Origin: Lyophyllum atratum
Taxonomy: Eukaryota > Basidiomycota > Agaricomycetes > Agaricales > Lyophyllaceae
DNA length: 64,000 nt
Direction: 5' to 3'
NCBI GenBank assembly: GCA_014905825.1
Contig: JACGCN010000005.1
Location: 496,001-560,000, forward strand
Part shown: positions 42,958-53,587 of the stretch, one piece after another
Layout of the letters: each line of letters opens with the position of its first letter
How positions within the stretch are numbered: the stretch's first letter is position 1
Notes under the pieces: model-generated
What the model was told of the DNA's origin: nothing
The model's input: the letters and a program-made list of their open reading frames with translations, nothing else
The model's database searches: none
Program-made: the position numbers and the translations under genes

Positions 42958-45320
42958 TCAAGCTTTTTGTCCTTCTTTTTTCTCTCGTTGATGATTATGA
43001 TAGTCGTTATAGATGCTTTCCCGATTTATTACATGTCTTACGATAAAGACTAGCTATATACATTATCTACAAATTCAATATCAGCAGGCCGTGAAGACGT
43101 CAGCCGGGAGATTGATTTTCCCGATACCAAAGCTGCGCTCCCTGTCGTTGGATTTCCACAACTGGTCGTCGTTCTCAAACGCGTACACCGAGACGCTCTT
43201 ATCGGTATTGCTAGCGCAATTGAGACTGTGAAGCGCAGTGCGCTCATCAGCAATTGATGGCACCGCGACGCCGAATGCTGCACCGCGCGATGGCCATCCG
43301 GATCTGTACGAGAATGATGGTTGTAAGCATGTGCAAGAGCGTGGTGGTACGTGTGGCCTACTCGGTGATGATAATTTTTTTCCCTGGGCATGCAGCCCTC
43401 AAAGCTGGCACGACAGTCTGGAAGACGAAGTTTCCAGCTTGGCCGGAGGTTCGGCCACCGTCGTAGAAAGCGCTGGGTGGAAGATGATTAGAGCGGGTTC
43501 CAGAGGTCGATGAAACAGGTGCGGAACATACTGTGCGTTAGCGCCAACAAAGTCGGCCCCGCAGAGCGCTGGGCTGTCCCGGATAGCCACCCACGTATGT
43601 ACTGTGGACACGGCAGTTGTGACACCAACGGATCGCAGGTAACCTTGAGGACGGCCCGGTCAACGTCCCTGTGACGATGTCATGAAGAACGGGATGCATA
43701 CCTCGAACATCGTAGACTTTAGCCATAATGTTAGCCGCGGAATCGGCTGCTTCGTTTCCGATGGTGAGGCCAGCGTATCGGCCAGCGCCATACTTTGCGT
43801 ATGCCGTGCGGAAGGTCTGCACATCGTTGCTGGATGAAGGAGTTAGATGCGCAGTTGGTCTCAAGTGTGAGGTAAGCTCACTTGATTTGTGTCATGCTGG
43901 ACGCAACCGTGCCCTTGACCGAAGGATAAGCATGTACATACACCTGATGATCTTTCTAGAGAGCTCACCGTGATATAGATTCCGGCCATAACTTGAATAC
44001 CAGCCGCTGCCGCTGCTGATGAAGCGAGGTTTAAAGCATTGCAGTCAAAGCCCGTGATACGGATGGACTGGAACCCTAAGTTTTTCGCGTTAGTCGCGAC
44101 AGTGTTCCACTGGAGGAATCATGTTCAGCGATAACTTCAAAGGATGATGTAATGGAAGTGCCCACCTGAGCTTGCGTTCTGCAAACATAGCTCGAAGATC
44201 CACCAATACTGTTTGATGCACCCATCCCGACAAAATTGTTCGTGGCCAGAGATGGGAGCACAAAGGCAGAGATGGCAAGAATAAGGTTCGAGTACGTGGA
44301 AAACATGTTGCTTCTGCTTGAACAAAGAATGCAAATGGATGGGCCCTTTTTATAGACCTCACAGTCGCCCAGCTCGCAAACGGTGATCGACCCATGACTG
44401 CACTGCATTTCTGGACCATCTGCTGCGTGTGGTATATCATCACATCCGTCGGAAAGCTAGGGAACGCGTTGTGGTGGACATGTGCGTCCTTACGATGCCA
44501 TCACTAGAAAGCATCGCCTTGCGACCCCGAGTTGCCTAACGGTCCCTCGATGCATATGTATCAGGAGAACTGACCGAAGCGAGTGCACCGGACCAGGACA
44601 AAGAAGTAGCATGAAATGCTTCCGCTCGGCGCTGTATATGATATATGGAGAACTGTGCACCAGTGGTCTTCCGTCGCGGGTGGGGAAAAGGCGAAGTCGA
44701 CATGAGAGATACCCGGAGCCCGGGACGCCTAGCGTTACCAAGGTGTAGCCTCAACTGGCCCATACGAAATCCAAATTTGCCGCCAATCCAAGCAAGACCA
44801 ATGAAAACAAGGAACTGACGATGCAGTGATGTTGAGCTGATGTATGACAACGTCGCCGATGCTCAGTAACCCTAGGCAACTCTGCGCCATGATCATGATG
44901 ATCCTTTTCCGAATCAGCCATGCTTTTTCTGCGTGGTGTCGCAAACGACCTAGCCATCGACACATCATGTGGATGGTGAATGCCACATCATGGCGGTGAG
45001 TAAAGAGAACGACGAAATCAGTCAAAAATCAGCGTTGAGTGCAAGTTGATTGTGATGGTTCTCGGACGACTTTTGACGACCATGGTTGTGTTGATTGGCA
45101 TGGGAGGCTGAAAACAACAAATGCCCAAGAACCCTGACTGGCACGGACTGGCAAGACGCTACTACTATCCTAGGTCAAGATACGCTGCCTTCATTGTCAA
45201 CCTCAGGCTGCAGCGAAGGTATTCATTTCACATCCTGTACGGGGACGGAAACTATATCACATCTTCGAGTGCTTAGGCCCGACGGGCGGGCTGGGACCAA
45301 GCGGGCACTTACGAAAGGCC
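42713..45320. repeat. Segmental tandem duplication, copy 1
   Basis: Starting at CCGCTCGCAGGTCTT inside the 3-prime part of the Ser-rich gene, the sequence matches 45633-48268 in the same orientation with scattered substitutions and small indels. It includes the gene tail, the whole GH17-like gene and about 1 kb upstream of it. The last clearly shared words are GGCACTTAC and AAGGCC at 45305-45320. Confidence 0.9.
43081..44306 (-). CDS. GH17-like secreted glucanase/transglycosidase, copy 1
   Basis: The minus-strand gene starts at 44306 with a signal peptide (MFSTYSNLILAISAFVLPSL) and ends at a TGA at 43081, about 290-310 residues in six or so exons. Blocks are NNFVGMGASNSIGGSS, SIRITGFDCNALNLASS, AAAGIQVMAGIYIT, NDVQTFRTAYAKYGAGRYAG, TIGNEAADSA, FVGANAQ, FYDGGRTSGQAGNFVFQT, and the end SGWPSRGAAFG and DRERSFGIGKINLP. 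IGNE supplies the general acid and IITE followed by SGWP the nucleophile of family 17; the nucleophile Glu codon is split by an intron. Such proteins remodel beta-1,3-glucan in the fungal wall. Copy 1 has IGNEAADS where copy 2 keeps the more usual GNEVNDS. The frame is intact. Confidence 0.85.
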
Positions 45321-45632
45321 ACCCCCCACCATCATCGAGCATTTTAAGTTCTCCCGACTTAAATGAGATCTTCAGCTCGTCTTTCTCGGACGATTAAGCT
45401 CAAGGAGCATCGAATTCCAGTCTATAACCAAAGAGCTTCTCTGATACCGACGATGATGAACACTACACATCGAGCTCCACGCACCGGGGCTCTGAACCTC
45501 CCAGAATTGCCGCCCGAAATGTGGCTCAACATACTGTGATATGCCACCTGGGTCCCTTTTCTCCTGGACCCCAAGCCTGTTCTCCAATTATCTCTGTCAG
45601 ATAAACGGGAGCGAAAGAGACTGTATGGGCAA
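45321..45632 (+). pseudogene. Broken 5-prime fragment of an F-box gene
   Basis: The sequence is a close paralog of the reverse strand of 3618-3925. From the ATG at 45456 it reads MNTTHRAPRTGALNLPELPP then EMWLNIL, a TGA stop at 45537-45539 where the gene at 3.8 kb has CGA (Arg), then YATWVPFLLDPK and KRERKRLYGQ. Similarity also covers about 130 bases upstream of the ATG. It ends abruptly at CTGTATGGGCAA (45632), exactly where the second copy of the duplicated segment begins. It lacks everything beyond the F-box and cannot make a functional protein. Confidence 0.88.
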
Positions 45633-45884
45633 CCGCTCGCAGGTCTTGCTTGTGCCTTATTCCTGGTACGTGGTATCAGGCCTAGGCTGCTCATGATCCG
45701 GAATCAAGAGTGCGAGTGCGCTCACCCCTTCTTGACGCGTATAAGAAATCACTTCTCTGGCCTTAGTTCTACATCACCTATGGGACTTCGAAGATCGCCT
45801 GTCATTATTCGTCCAGACATCCACGGAAACCTCAATGCGGGATTCGCGTGTGAAATGGCCCATGTTCACGCTCTCTTGTTCTAG
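45633..45884 (+). pseudogene. Orphan 3-prime end of the Ser-rich hypothetical gene
   Basis: This corresponds to the last 245 bases of the gene ending at 42957 (shared: SSTSP, GLRR, PVIIRPD, LLF-stop). Small indels and loss of the first 85 percent leave only a terminal piece joined directly to the F-box fragment. No promoter or start is evident. Confidence 0.8.
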
Positions 45885-45999
45885 TCAAACTTTTCATTCT
45901 TCTTTCTTCTCTCGTTAATGATTATGATAGTCGTTATGGATGTTTTCCAGATTGATTACATGTCTTTCGATAAAGACTAGCTATGCATTACATTTAATC

Positions 46000-47234
46000 T
46001 CAGCAGGGTGCGAAGACATCACCCAAGAGATTGAGTTTTCCAAAGATACCAAAGCTGCGCTCGTTGTCGTTGCCTTTCCAGTTTTGGTCGTCGTACTCAA
46101 ACGCGTACACCGAGACGCTTCTATCGTCTCTGCAAGCGCAGTTTAGATTGAGAATCGCATTGCGCTCATCAGCAAGCGATGCCACCGCGGCGCCGAAGTT
46201 TGCACCGCGCGATGGCCATCCGGATCTGGAGGGGAATTACGTTTGTAAGCACGCGTAAGGGCGTAGTGGTAGGTGTGACCTACTCGGTGATGACCATGTT
46301 TTTGCCGCCGCATGCAGCCCTCAAAGCTGGTACGACAGTCTTGAAGACAAAGTCTCCAGCTTGGCCAGAGGTGCGACCACCGTCGTAGAAAGCGCTGTGT
46401 GGAAGATGATTAGAGCGGGTCGAGAGTCAACGAAGCAGAGGCGGAACATACTGTGCGTTAGCGCCGATAAAGTCGGCCCCGCAAAGTGCTGGGCTGTCCC
46501 GGATAGCCACCCACGTATGCACTGTGGACACTGGGGTTGTGACACCAACGGATCCGAGGTAACCTTGAAGAGGACCCGATTAACGTCCCTGTGACGATGC
46601 CATATGAGGGACAGGATAGGAATACATACCTCGGACATCATAGACTTTGGCCATGATGTTACCCACGGAATCGTTTACTTCGTTTCCTACAGTGAGACCA
46701 GCGTATCGGCCAGGGCCATACTTTGCGTATGCATTGCGGAAGGTCTGCACATCGTTGCTGGATGAAGAGGTCAGATGCGCAGTTGATCTCAAGTGCGATG
46801 TAAGCTCACTTGATTTGTGTGAGGCTGGACGCAACCGTGCCCTTGACCGAAGGATCAGCATGTACATACACCTGATGGTCTTTCTAGAGGGCTCACCGTG
46901 ATATAGATTCCGGCCATGACTTGAATACCAGCCGCGGCCGCTGCTGATGAAGCGAGGTCTAAAGCATTGCAGTCAAAGCCCGTGATACGGATCGACTTGA
47001 ACCCTGTGTTTTTCGCGTCATTCGCGACAGTGTTCCACTGGAGGGATCGTATTCAGCGGCAACTCTAGAGGACGACGTGACGGAACTGCCCACCTGAGCT
47101 TGCGTTCTGCAAACATAATTCGACGATCCGCCAATACTGTTTGACGCACCAATTCCAACGAAATTGTTCGTGGCCAGAGATGGGAGCACGAAGGCAGAGA
47201 TGGCAAGGACGAGCTTCGAGTTGGTGAAAAACAT
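46000..47234 (-). CDS. GH17-like secreted glucanase/transglycosidase, copy 2
   Basis: Tandem paralog of the gene at 43081-44306 with the same exon plan. The signal peptide is MFFTNSKLVLAISAFVLPSL. Core blocks are NNFVGIGASNSIGGSS, SIRITGFDCNALDLASS, NDVQTFRNAYAKYGPGRYAG, the acid motif TVGNEVNDSVGN, the nucleophile in VITE-SGWPSRGANFG and the end NDNERSFGIFGKLNLLGD. Both catalytic Glu residues are present. The usual Val-Asn after GNE is kept, so of the two copies this one looks closer to the ancestral sequence. It should be secreted and act on wall beta-1,3-glucan. It sits downstream of a 1.2-kb region shared with copy 1, so the two may have similar promoters. Confidence 0.86.
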
Positions 47235-48445
47235 GTTGCTTCTGCTTCTGCTTGAAGGAAGAATGCACATCCATAGGCCCTTTTTATAGACCTCAAAGCC
47301 GCCCAGCTCGCAAACGGTGGTCGACCCATGACTGCACTGCATCTCTGGACCATCTGCTGCGTGTGGTATATCATCGCATCCGTCGGAAAGCTAGGGAACG
47401 CGTTCTAGTGTACATATGCGTTCTTACGATGCCATCACTAGAAAGCATCGCCTTGCGACCCCAAGTTGCCTAACGGTCCCGCAATGCATATGTATCAGGA
47501 GACATGACCGGAGCGAGTGCACCGGACCAGGACAAAGAAGTAGCATGAAATGCTTCCGCTCAGAGTTGTATATGATATATGGAGAACTGCGCAGCAGTGC
47601 ATGGCGTATTGTCGTCCGTCGGGGGTGGGGAAAAAGCGAAGTCGACATAAGAGATACCCGGAGCCGGAACGCTTACCGTTACCAAGATGTAGCCTCAGCT
47701 GGGGCCATACGAAAACTATATTTTGCCGCCATATCCCAGCAAGACCAACGGACACAAGGAACTGGCGATGGGATGATGTTAAGCTGATGATTGACAACGC
47801 TGCCGGTGCTTCGGAACCCCAGGCAACTCTGCGCACATGATGATTCTTTCCCGGGTTGGCCATGCGTTTTCTTCATGGTGTCGTAAACGACCTAGCCATC
47901 GGTATATCATGTGGATGGGTGAATGCCATACCATCATGGCGGTGAGTAGAGAGAACGACGCAATCTGCCAAAAATCAGCGTGGTGATGGTTCGAGATCGG
48001 AGAATCGACGGCCATGATCGCGTTGATTGGCATGGGAGGGTGAAAACAATAAAACGTCATACTGATAGGAGTGCCTGGCAAAAACAGGCTGACTCGGATT
48101 TAGCAAGATGCAACCAACCCCGTCAGGTCGAGATACGCTGCCTATGGCTGCCAGCCTGCCTTATTGTCAATCTGCAGTGAACGTCTTCGTTTCCGATCCT
48201 CTAGGGAGACGCAAAGTCTATTACATATCGAATAGGCCTCACGAGCAGGCTGGCACTTACTCAAGGCCGACCTCGACTTCGACAGGAAAAGGAATGGCAC
48301 CTGCGCTTCATACATAGCTATGGTGAAGTAGGTTTCAGGCGCGGTAATGCTAAAGATTATGATACTGTGTAGAAATGTCCGTACATACATTGATTCCGGG
48401 TATCCGTAGAATATGAGGCGAGACCAAGAGTCGTATCGTGCGTGT
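47235..48445. other. Upstream region of GH17 copy 2 and 3-prime region of the DUF4112 gene
   Basis: Up to 48268 this repeats 44307-45320. A purine-pyrimidine tract TATATGATATATGGAG is kept in both copies (44635 and 47569). No separate gene was recognised. Confidence 0.5.
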
Positions 48446-49320
48446 TCACCTCCCGACGTCTTCCACGAACCTGCCCTTATCTCCAGAAGGAGTATTCGCA
48501 ATCATGGGCTTGCTAGAGCTAGATTTCCCAAAATAACTCCCAAACGACTTCTTGCTCGAAGCTGGTGATTTCCTTTCGGTTGAGGAGCCTGCGACAGCAG
48601 AAGAAGAGGTTGCGACTGGGACAGGCTCGGTGGGGACGACTTCACCCTTGACAACGCCCGAACCAGGCTTGATTTGTTCCGCATCCTTCGCGCTCACGCC
48701 CTTCTGCTTCTTCTTCTTCCCGCCCTGCTCTGCGGCGGATGGAACAACCGCTTCGCCCTCCTGAAGCCTCAAGTACTCCTCTCCCCTAATCCTCAAGAAT
48801 TCTTCCAGGAGTGCAGCATTCCGGCTATTCGCTTTGTATATCGCGAGTACCAGATCGCCCACGACTGGAACGAATCCCACACCCGCACTAACGGCATTAT
48901 TGAAGAGCATGCGTTGAAGGAGCCATGGTGGGATATCTGCTTGGCGGGCTTTGCGAACAACCAGAAGATAGTTGAGCGAGGCGTCGGTGACATCTCCAAC
49001 GACAGGAATAAGGCCTATTAGGAAGGTCCAGCCAAATCGGAAGCCAAGAATAGAGAAGCCCTTGTCGAGATAATGAGCTCGTTTTTGAATGGATTTCAGG
49101 ATTTTAGCATCACGCGCTGAGAGTCCTGGAGGTAGAACACGCTGTTTAAACATTCGATAAGAAACGCCCGGTTCTGATGGAATTCATCGTTACTGACCTT
49201 TCTCCGTCTCTTCTTGCCCTTATCATCAGTGTAGAACTCGTACAGCGGGTCCTTGGGAGCATATTGCTCGAGATGCCTCTCAAATAGTTTTTTTCCTGCT
49301 TTTCCAAGGAGAGCGGACAT
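48446..49320 (-). CDS. DUF4112-family membrane protein
   Basis: Two exons join from an ATG at 49320 (MSALLGKAGKKLFERHLEQY) to a TGA at 48446, about 270 residues. A charged linker KGKKRRRK is followed by LSARDAKILKSIQKRAHYLD. Two hydrophobic segments each contain the family hallmark: FLIGLIPVVGDVTDA and GVGFVPVVGDLVLAIYKAN. The C-terminal 110 residues are Lys/Ser-rich and disordered. DUF4112 proteins occur in bacteria and fungi and are small inner-membrane-type proteins of unknown function. The doubled PVVGD motif makes the assignment secure; the tail is fungus-specific. Confidence 0.85.
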
Positions 49321-51462
49321 GGTGGAGAGGTAGAAAGAGCGTGCTCCTGGTAATCTCGCTTTACATAGAGACTGCACTGCACCAGATGGTGCTAAGTGAC
49401 ATCATGCGGGAGCATAGCATGAGCAGAAATTCGGTTTATTTCCATGCTATCTATTACATAATATCTATGCAATCATTTATGACAAGCCTCAGGCTCTCAA
49501 TGATTCGCTCCATGCATGTAGAACGTTGCAGCGTTGAACGTTGAACGTTGAACGTTTGAACGTTCTTACATTTAACCACTGTCACCACTCCTGCCAAATG
49601 GCGCCAACGTTTGTATGCTTTCCGTATGCTTCTCAAAGGGGACCGAATTCTCTTCAGGAATATGAAGGCTTAAATTCTTTTGTATCAGGAGCCACCAACA
49701 ACCTGTGACGTCCTCATCATCCATGACAGCGCTAGCCTCAAAGTGACGACTGGACGCTTCGACTGCTCAGCGCTCACCATTGACCTACGAAACCCTCCAT
49801 CTCTAGTACCGAGACGAGCCATGGTATCATTTTCCTAGACTCGCTACCAGTCCAAACGCAGTGTGTCTCTATTTACACCACAAACAAAGACAACGGAAAG
49901 ACACCCTGCGTAAGGACTGGGAGGGACTGTTCACTTTTAGCCGGGTCCCCCCTTGCGTGACTCGGACTTAGAAAGATTTCGACATTGAGCCTCATCAGCT
50001 TCGTCAAGACGGCTTCCTCATCTCAAAAGATCGTCATTTTCTCAATAGACGTAGTGCGCGTTCTGAAATCCGTACAGTCGAGATAGACAGACGAAAAAAT
50101 CTTTTTTCCCCCGCCGAAATCGACTCCGTGCGGAAATTCCTAACCTGGAGGAGGATCTGACGGCCTCGAGGGGCGCGGTGAGATATAGTAGTCGATATAA
50201 GGGTTCTGGGACTGAGGTACTGGTGTGGGAGTTGCCTGGCTTGAAGGCTGCAAGGGTCCTGCATTGTAAGGCTCAAACATGGAGAATCTGAGCCATTGAC
50301 TAGAAAAGCGGCTCAGGACGTGGCGGGACGCGGAGAGGGTCTACGAGGTGGACCTTGATGAGTTCAAGGAATTGTGCGGGTACGGGAGACGAAGCAGAGG
50401 ACACTCTTGTATTCGACGTAGAGCACAGGTAGAGCAAATCAATCGAAATTTCGCTAAGTCCAGCGTTACACACCGTGACACGGTAAAAAGTGAACAGTTC
50501 CTCCCAGCCGCTTTCGCACATAGCGTAGCGGAGTTCGAAGCGGCTGGTCACGAGCCTATCATTTTCCTACCTCGGTGTGAGCATTTCCCTCGGCATTTTC
50601 CGCTCGTGATACAGGGCTAGTCGAAGGCATCCTGCAAAGGGCAAGTTTCACAGTGCACACACAATGGGGACAGACACCCTCTTCGATAGAGTTCTATCTG
50701 GATCTGCCCCCAGTGCCTCATTTTTTCGCATCGTTGTCTGACCCTCCTTCGGAGTACCGTGCTTTATTAAGCATTCTGTCACCTGTCTCGCTCAGTCATC
50801 GAGGCCTGACTAGCAAGCAATGGACAATGTCGCGTTGGTGACCCTTGGTGACCCTGCACATGGGCACCTCCGGTAACTTTTTGGAACCCGCAGTGCCTTG
50901 CAAGTTATTTGATCAGCAGGAGGCCTCAGGAGGCGTTTGATATCTCTCCAGGTTTCCAGCGAAATTTTTAGTTCGCCATATCAATCTGGGATCAAGGTCT
51001 CGATCAGAGTTTGATCAAGCAGCTGGTCCTCAGACCTCTTGTGCCTCGATCAGGCTCGCATCCGACGTATCGTGGTTGACGTCGCTCCGAGTTAACAGCG
51101 AGTGGGAAACCGCACGCTTCTGTGCGCGGGGATTTTCCTGTGGAAAAAATGGACCTTGGGATCCCATCATCCAAGTCTGTTTTCGGCATATGTTTCTCAT
51201 AGGTTCCTGATAAACCGCGCTGGAGGCAATTGTAACGGTGGCGTTGGGAGACGGTTTACCCAACGTATATCCCTGGATGCTCCTATAATGCAATGATTGA
51301 TATATTGAGTTGCACAAGGCCCTCGTGGGACGATCCCCGCAACCTCCCGAGCCTCTCCAACCCTTGCTATCTGGCTCCGAGGCCCATGATTATGGGGCTT
51401 GGCGATGAACCTCTGTATATAAGCGACAAAATTCTTCATGGCGCACTCTAACCAATCTCGCC
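49321..51462. other. 2.1-kb stretch without a supported gene
   Basis: A minus-strand frame at 50551-50300 (LRYAMCESGWEELFTFYRV) is protein-like but could not be extended. The heptamer repeat listed separately and a block at 51226-51260 also found at 53268-53300 are the only structures seen. Confidence 0.35.
49519..49563. repeat. GTTGAAC heptamer tandem repeat
   Basis: Units of CGTTGAA repeat about five times between GCAGCGTTGAACG and TTTGAACGTTC, including the palindromic AACGTT. Confidence 0.8.
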
Positions 51463-53103
51463 ATGGTTGATTCATCAGGTTCTACGATGACTCACGAGGA
51501 GCGTGAGCACGCTATCTTCCTTCTTGGGCCCTGGGTACGCTTGAAGTTCTACATGCAGTCCAAGTTGGCATATTTTACTGAGAGACTTGTAGCTCGTCGG
51601 CACTCTGTTGGATATATTTTTGCAAGGCGCATTATGCTCTCAGGTCAGCGATAGTCAGTTCATCTGCTACGTTAATAGTTCACCAACGTTTGCGTCGTCT
51701 CTGGACAGTTCATCAGTTATTTCACTTGGCATCACAACGATGGGATTGGCACTCGACTCGCTGTGGTTGGATTAGCTTTGATGACGACACTGAAAGCGAT
51801 CCACTCGATGTCAGTTCTTTCGTCCGATTCATGAATCCCTGCTCACCTTCCCTTCAAGAGCGCTAGTGTGGATCATGTTTATTCTTCACTTCAAAGATCT
51901 GGACGGGGCTATTCTCTTGAACTATACGGTTTGGTGGCAGATCGGAAATCCCCTCATAGTACGTCTTCTACCCACCTCTACCCACCTCTTTGGCTGATGC
52001 TCTCACGAGGTTGCCACCATCGGTGTTTACGTTCAAGTCTTCTTTTGCCGCCGTGTTTGGGTCATCTCCAAAAAGAATATCTGGTATGTTCTGCCGATCG
52101 GAACAGTCCTTTTACTGGCATATCTCTCAATTTGTTTGGCGGTTGGTCCTCCCCTTTTCCTTCCTTCATGTGCTGATGTGCTATGATCAGACCTATTACA
52201 TATCTCTGGGCGCGGCTGCCGGTAAACTTATTGCGATGTGGTGTGAGTGCAACTCCTGTCAACAGCTGCTTGTTGTAACTTGACGCCCGGAAAAGTTGCT
52301 GTGCACCTTAGCTCCGTCTTTGGTACTGTCATCCCCCTATATTGGAACTTTCTTTTAACTCATGCGCATTTTCATGAATATAGCTGGTGACCTAATGATA
52401 ACGGTGGTTACCGCCTACCTGTTACTCAAGTCACGCAAGGATGTCCTGCCTCAGTCAGCTCGCGATGTTTCGTTGTGATACTGCTCGTCTAAACGTTTGC
52501 TTCAGGACTGTTGGCATCCTTCGTGCGTTAGTCCGCCTCACTTTCCAAACGGCGGCTCCAGCCGCGTTATGGTGAGAGGCTCCCACTTCGCCACAACTGA
52601 CTGAATTACTGACATGAAATAAATCCTTTTTCCCTCGTAACCTTGCCTCGCATCATCAGCGCCATGTTCAACCTCATCTTTTCTCAAGTATATTCAGGAG
52701 ATGACAGGCTGATCTCGACGGCGTTCAATCAAGCACTGCCGAAGCTTTATGCCTTCTCTATGATGTGGACGCTGAATGCTCGTCGGAAGATACGCAAGAA
52801 CAGCGGCTTCCAAACCAGTGAGATAGGCAATAGCAGGTCGGACTCGGCAGGTCGCAGGGTGCGTGTTTGAGTACATTCTACTTTATAACACTAACCTGGA
52901 TTTTCTTTCTAGATGGATGATGTGGAGCTCTCGGCGTATGGCAACACGTTCCAAGTGCACACGCGAACAGAAGTTACCCAGCATGTTGATGTGAGTTTTT
53001 CTAAGGTTTCCATACGTCGTTTAGCAACGCTGAACCCTTATCCTAGTTTAAAGACGTTAGCGAAACAAAAGACCCCTTGGTCGATCTTAAACGGAAGGAA
53101 TAA
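51463..53103 (+). CDS. DUF6534-type seven-helix membrane protein
   Basis: About nine exons start with MVDSSGSTMTHEEREHAIFL at 51463 and end with DVSETKDPLVDLKRKE-TAA at 53103. Segments that fit the family are FISYFTWHHNDGIGTRLAVV, LALMTTLKAIHS, VYVQVFFCRRVWVISKKN with the following hydrophobic YVLPIGTVLLLAYLSICLA, YYISLGAAAGKLIAMW, LVRLTFQTAAPAALW and FSMMWTLNARRKIRK. This is the plan of the DUF6534 family, an abundant Agaricomycete group of unknown function with a receptor-like topology. The first two intron boundaries after LGPW could not be phased securely, so the N-terminal region of the model is approximate. A second family member lies convergent just downstream. Confidence 0.75.
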
Positions 53104-53587
53104 AAATTTTCTGCGGTTGTAATTGCTATCTGCTTTGTTAGGATGCTTTGGTTGCAAAATTGTTGTACTCTTGTAGGTCAATACTTCGATGTGATACCGT
53201 GTTCTTCGTTCCTTTCGTTACATTGTTTGATGCATTTCCGCGTGCAGTCCTCGTACCATACGAAACCGATGGCAACGGTGGCGTTGGGAGCGGGATTACG
53301 CGATAAATATCCCTCCGGGATACTTGTATTGCTGGTCTGATGAACTTTAGTCCACCACTGCTCCATAGCCGAGGAGTTGCATAAATTCCGATACAGAATA
53401 CACATCATCAATGATCCGAAAAGGAAGAAAACGAGCTATGGCCTGGAGGATCGAGATGAACGCTTGTCAGATGCGGCGACCCCATCCTCCTTGCAGAACT
53501 CAACATCATCTTATATCATTGTCTGAACCGACTTCGTCATTTCGACTGCCAGAGTGTTATCGTGGCGTGGAGCCTACCGCGTAGGCA
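53104..53587. other. Convergent intergenic region
   Basis: It lies between the 3-prime ends of two DUF6534-type genes. It contains the 17-base word AACGGTGGCGTTGGGAG that also occurs at about 51235. No gene supported. Confidence 0.45.

Larger units (their letters stand above)
45633..48268. repeat. Segmental tandem duplication, copy 2
   Basis: Direct repeat of 42713-45320, about 2920-2950 bases further on; the offset grows with small indels. It contains the truncated tail of the Ser-rich gene, the second GH17-like gene and its upstream region. The two copies are separated by the 312-base F-box fragment. Confidence 0.9.
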
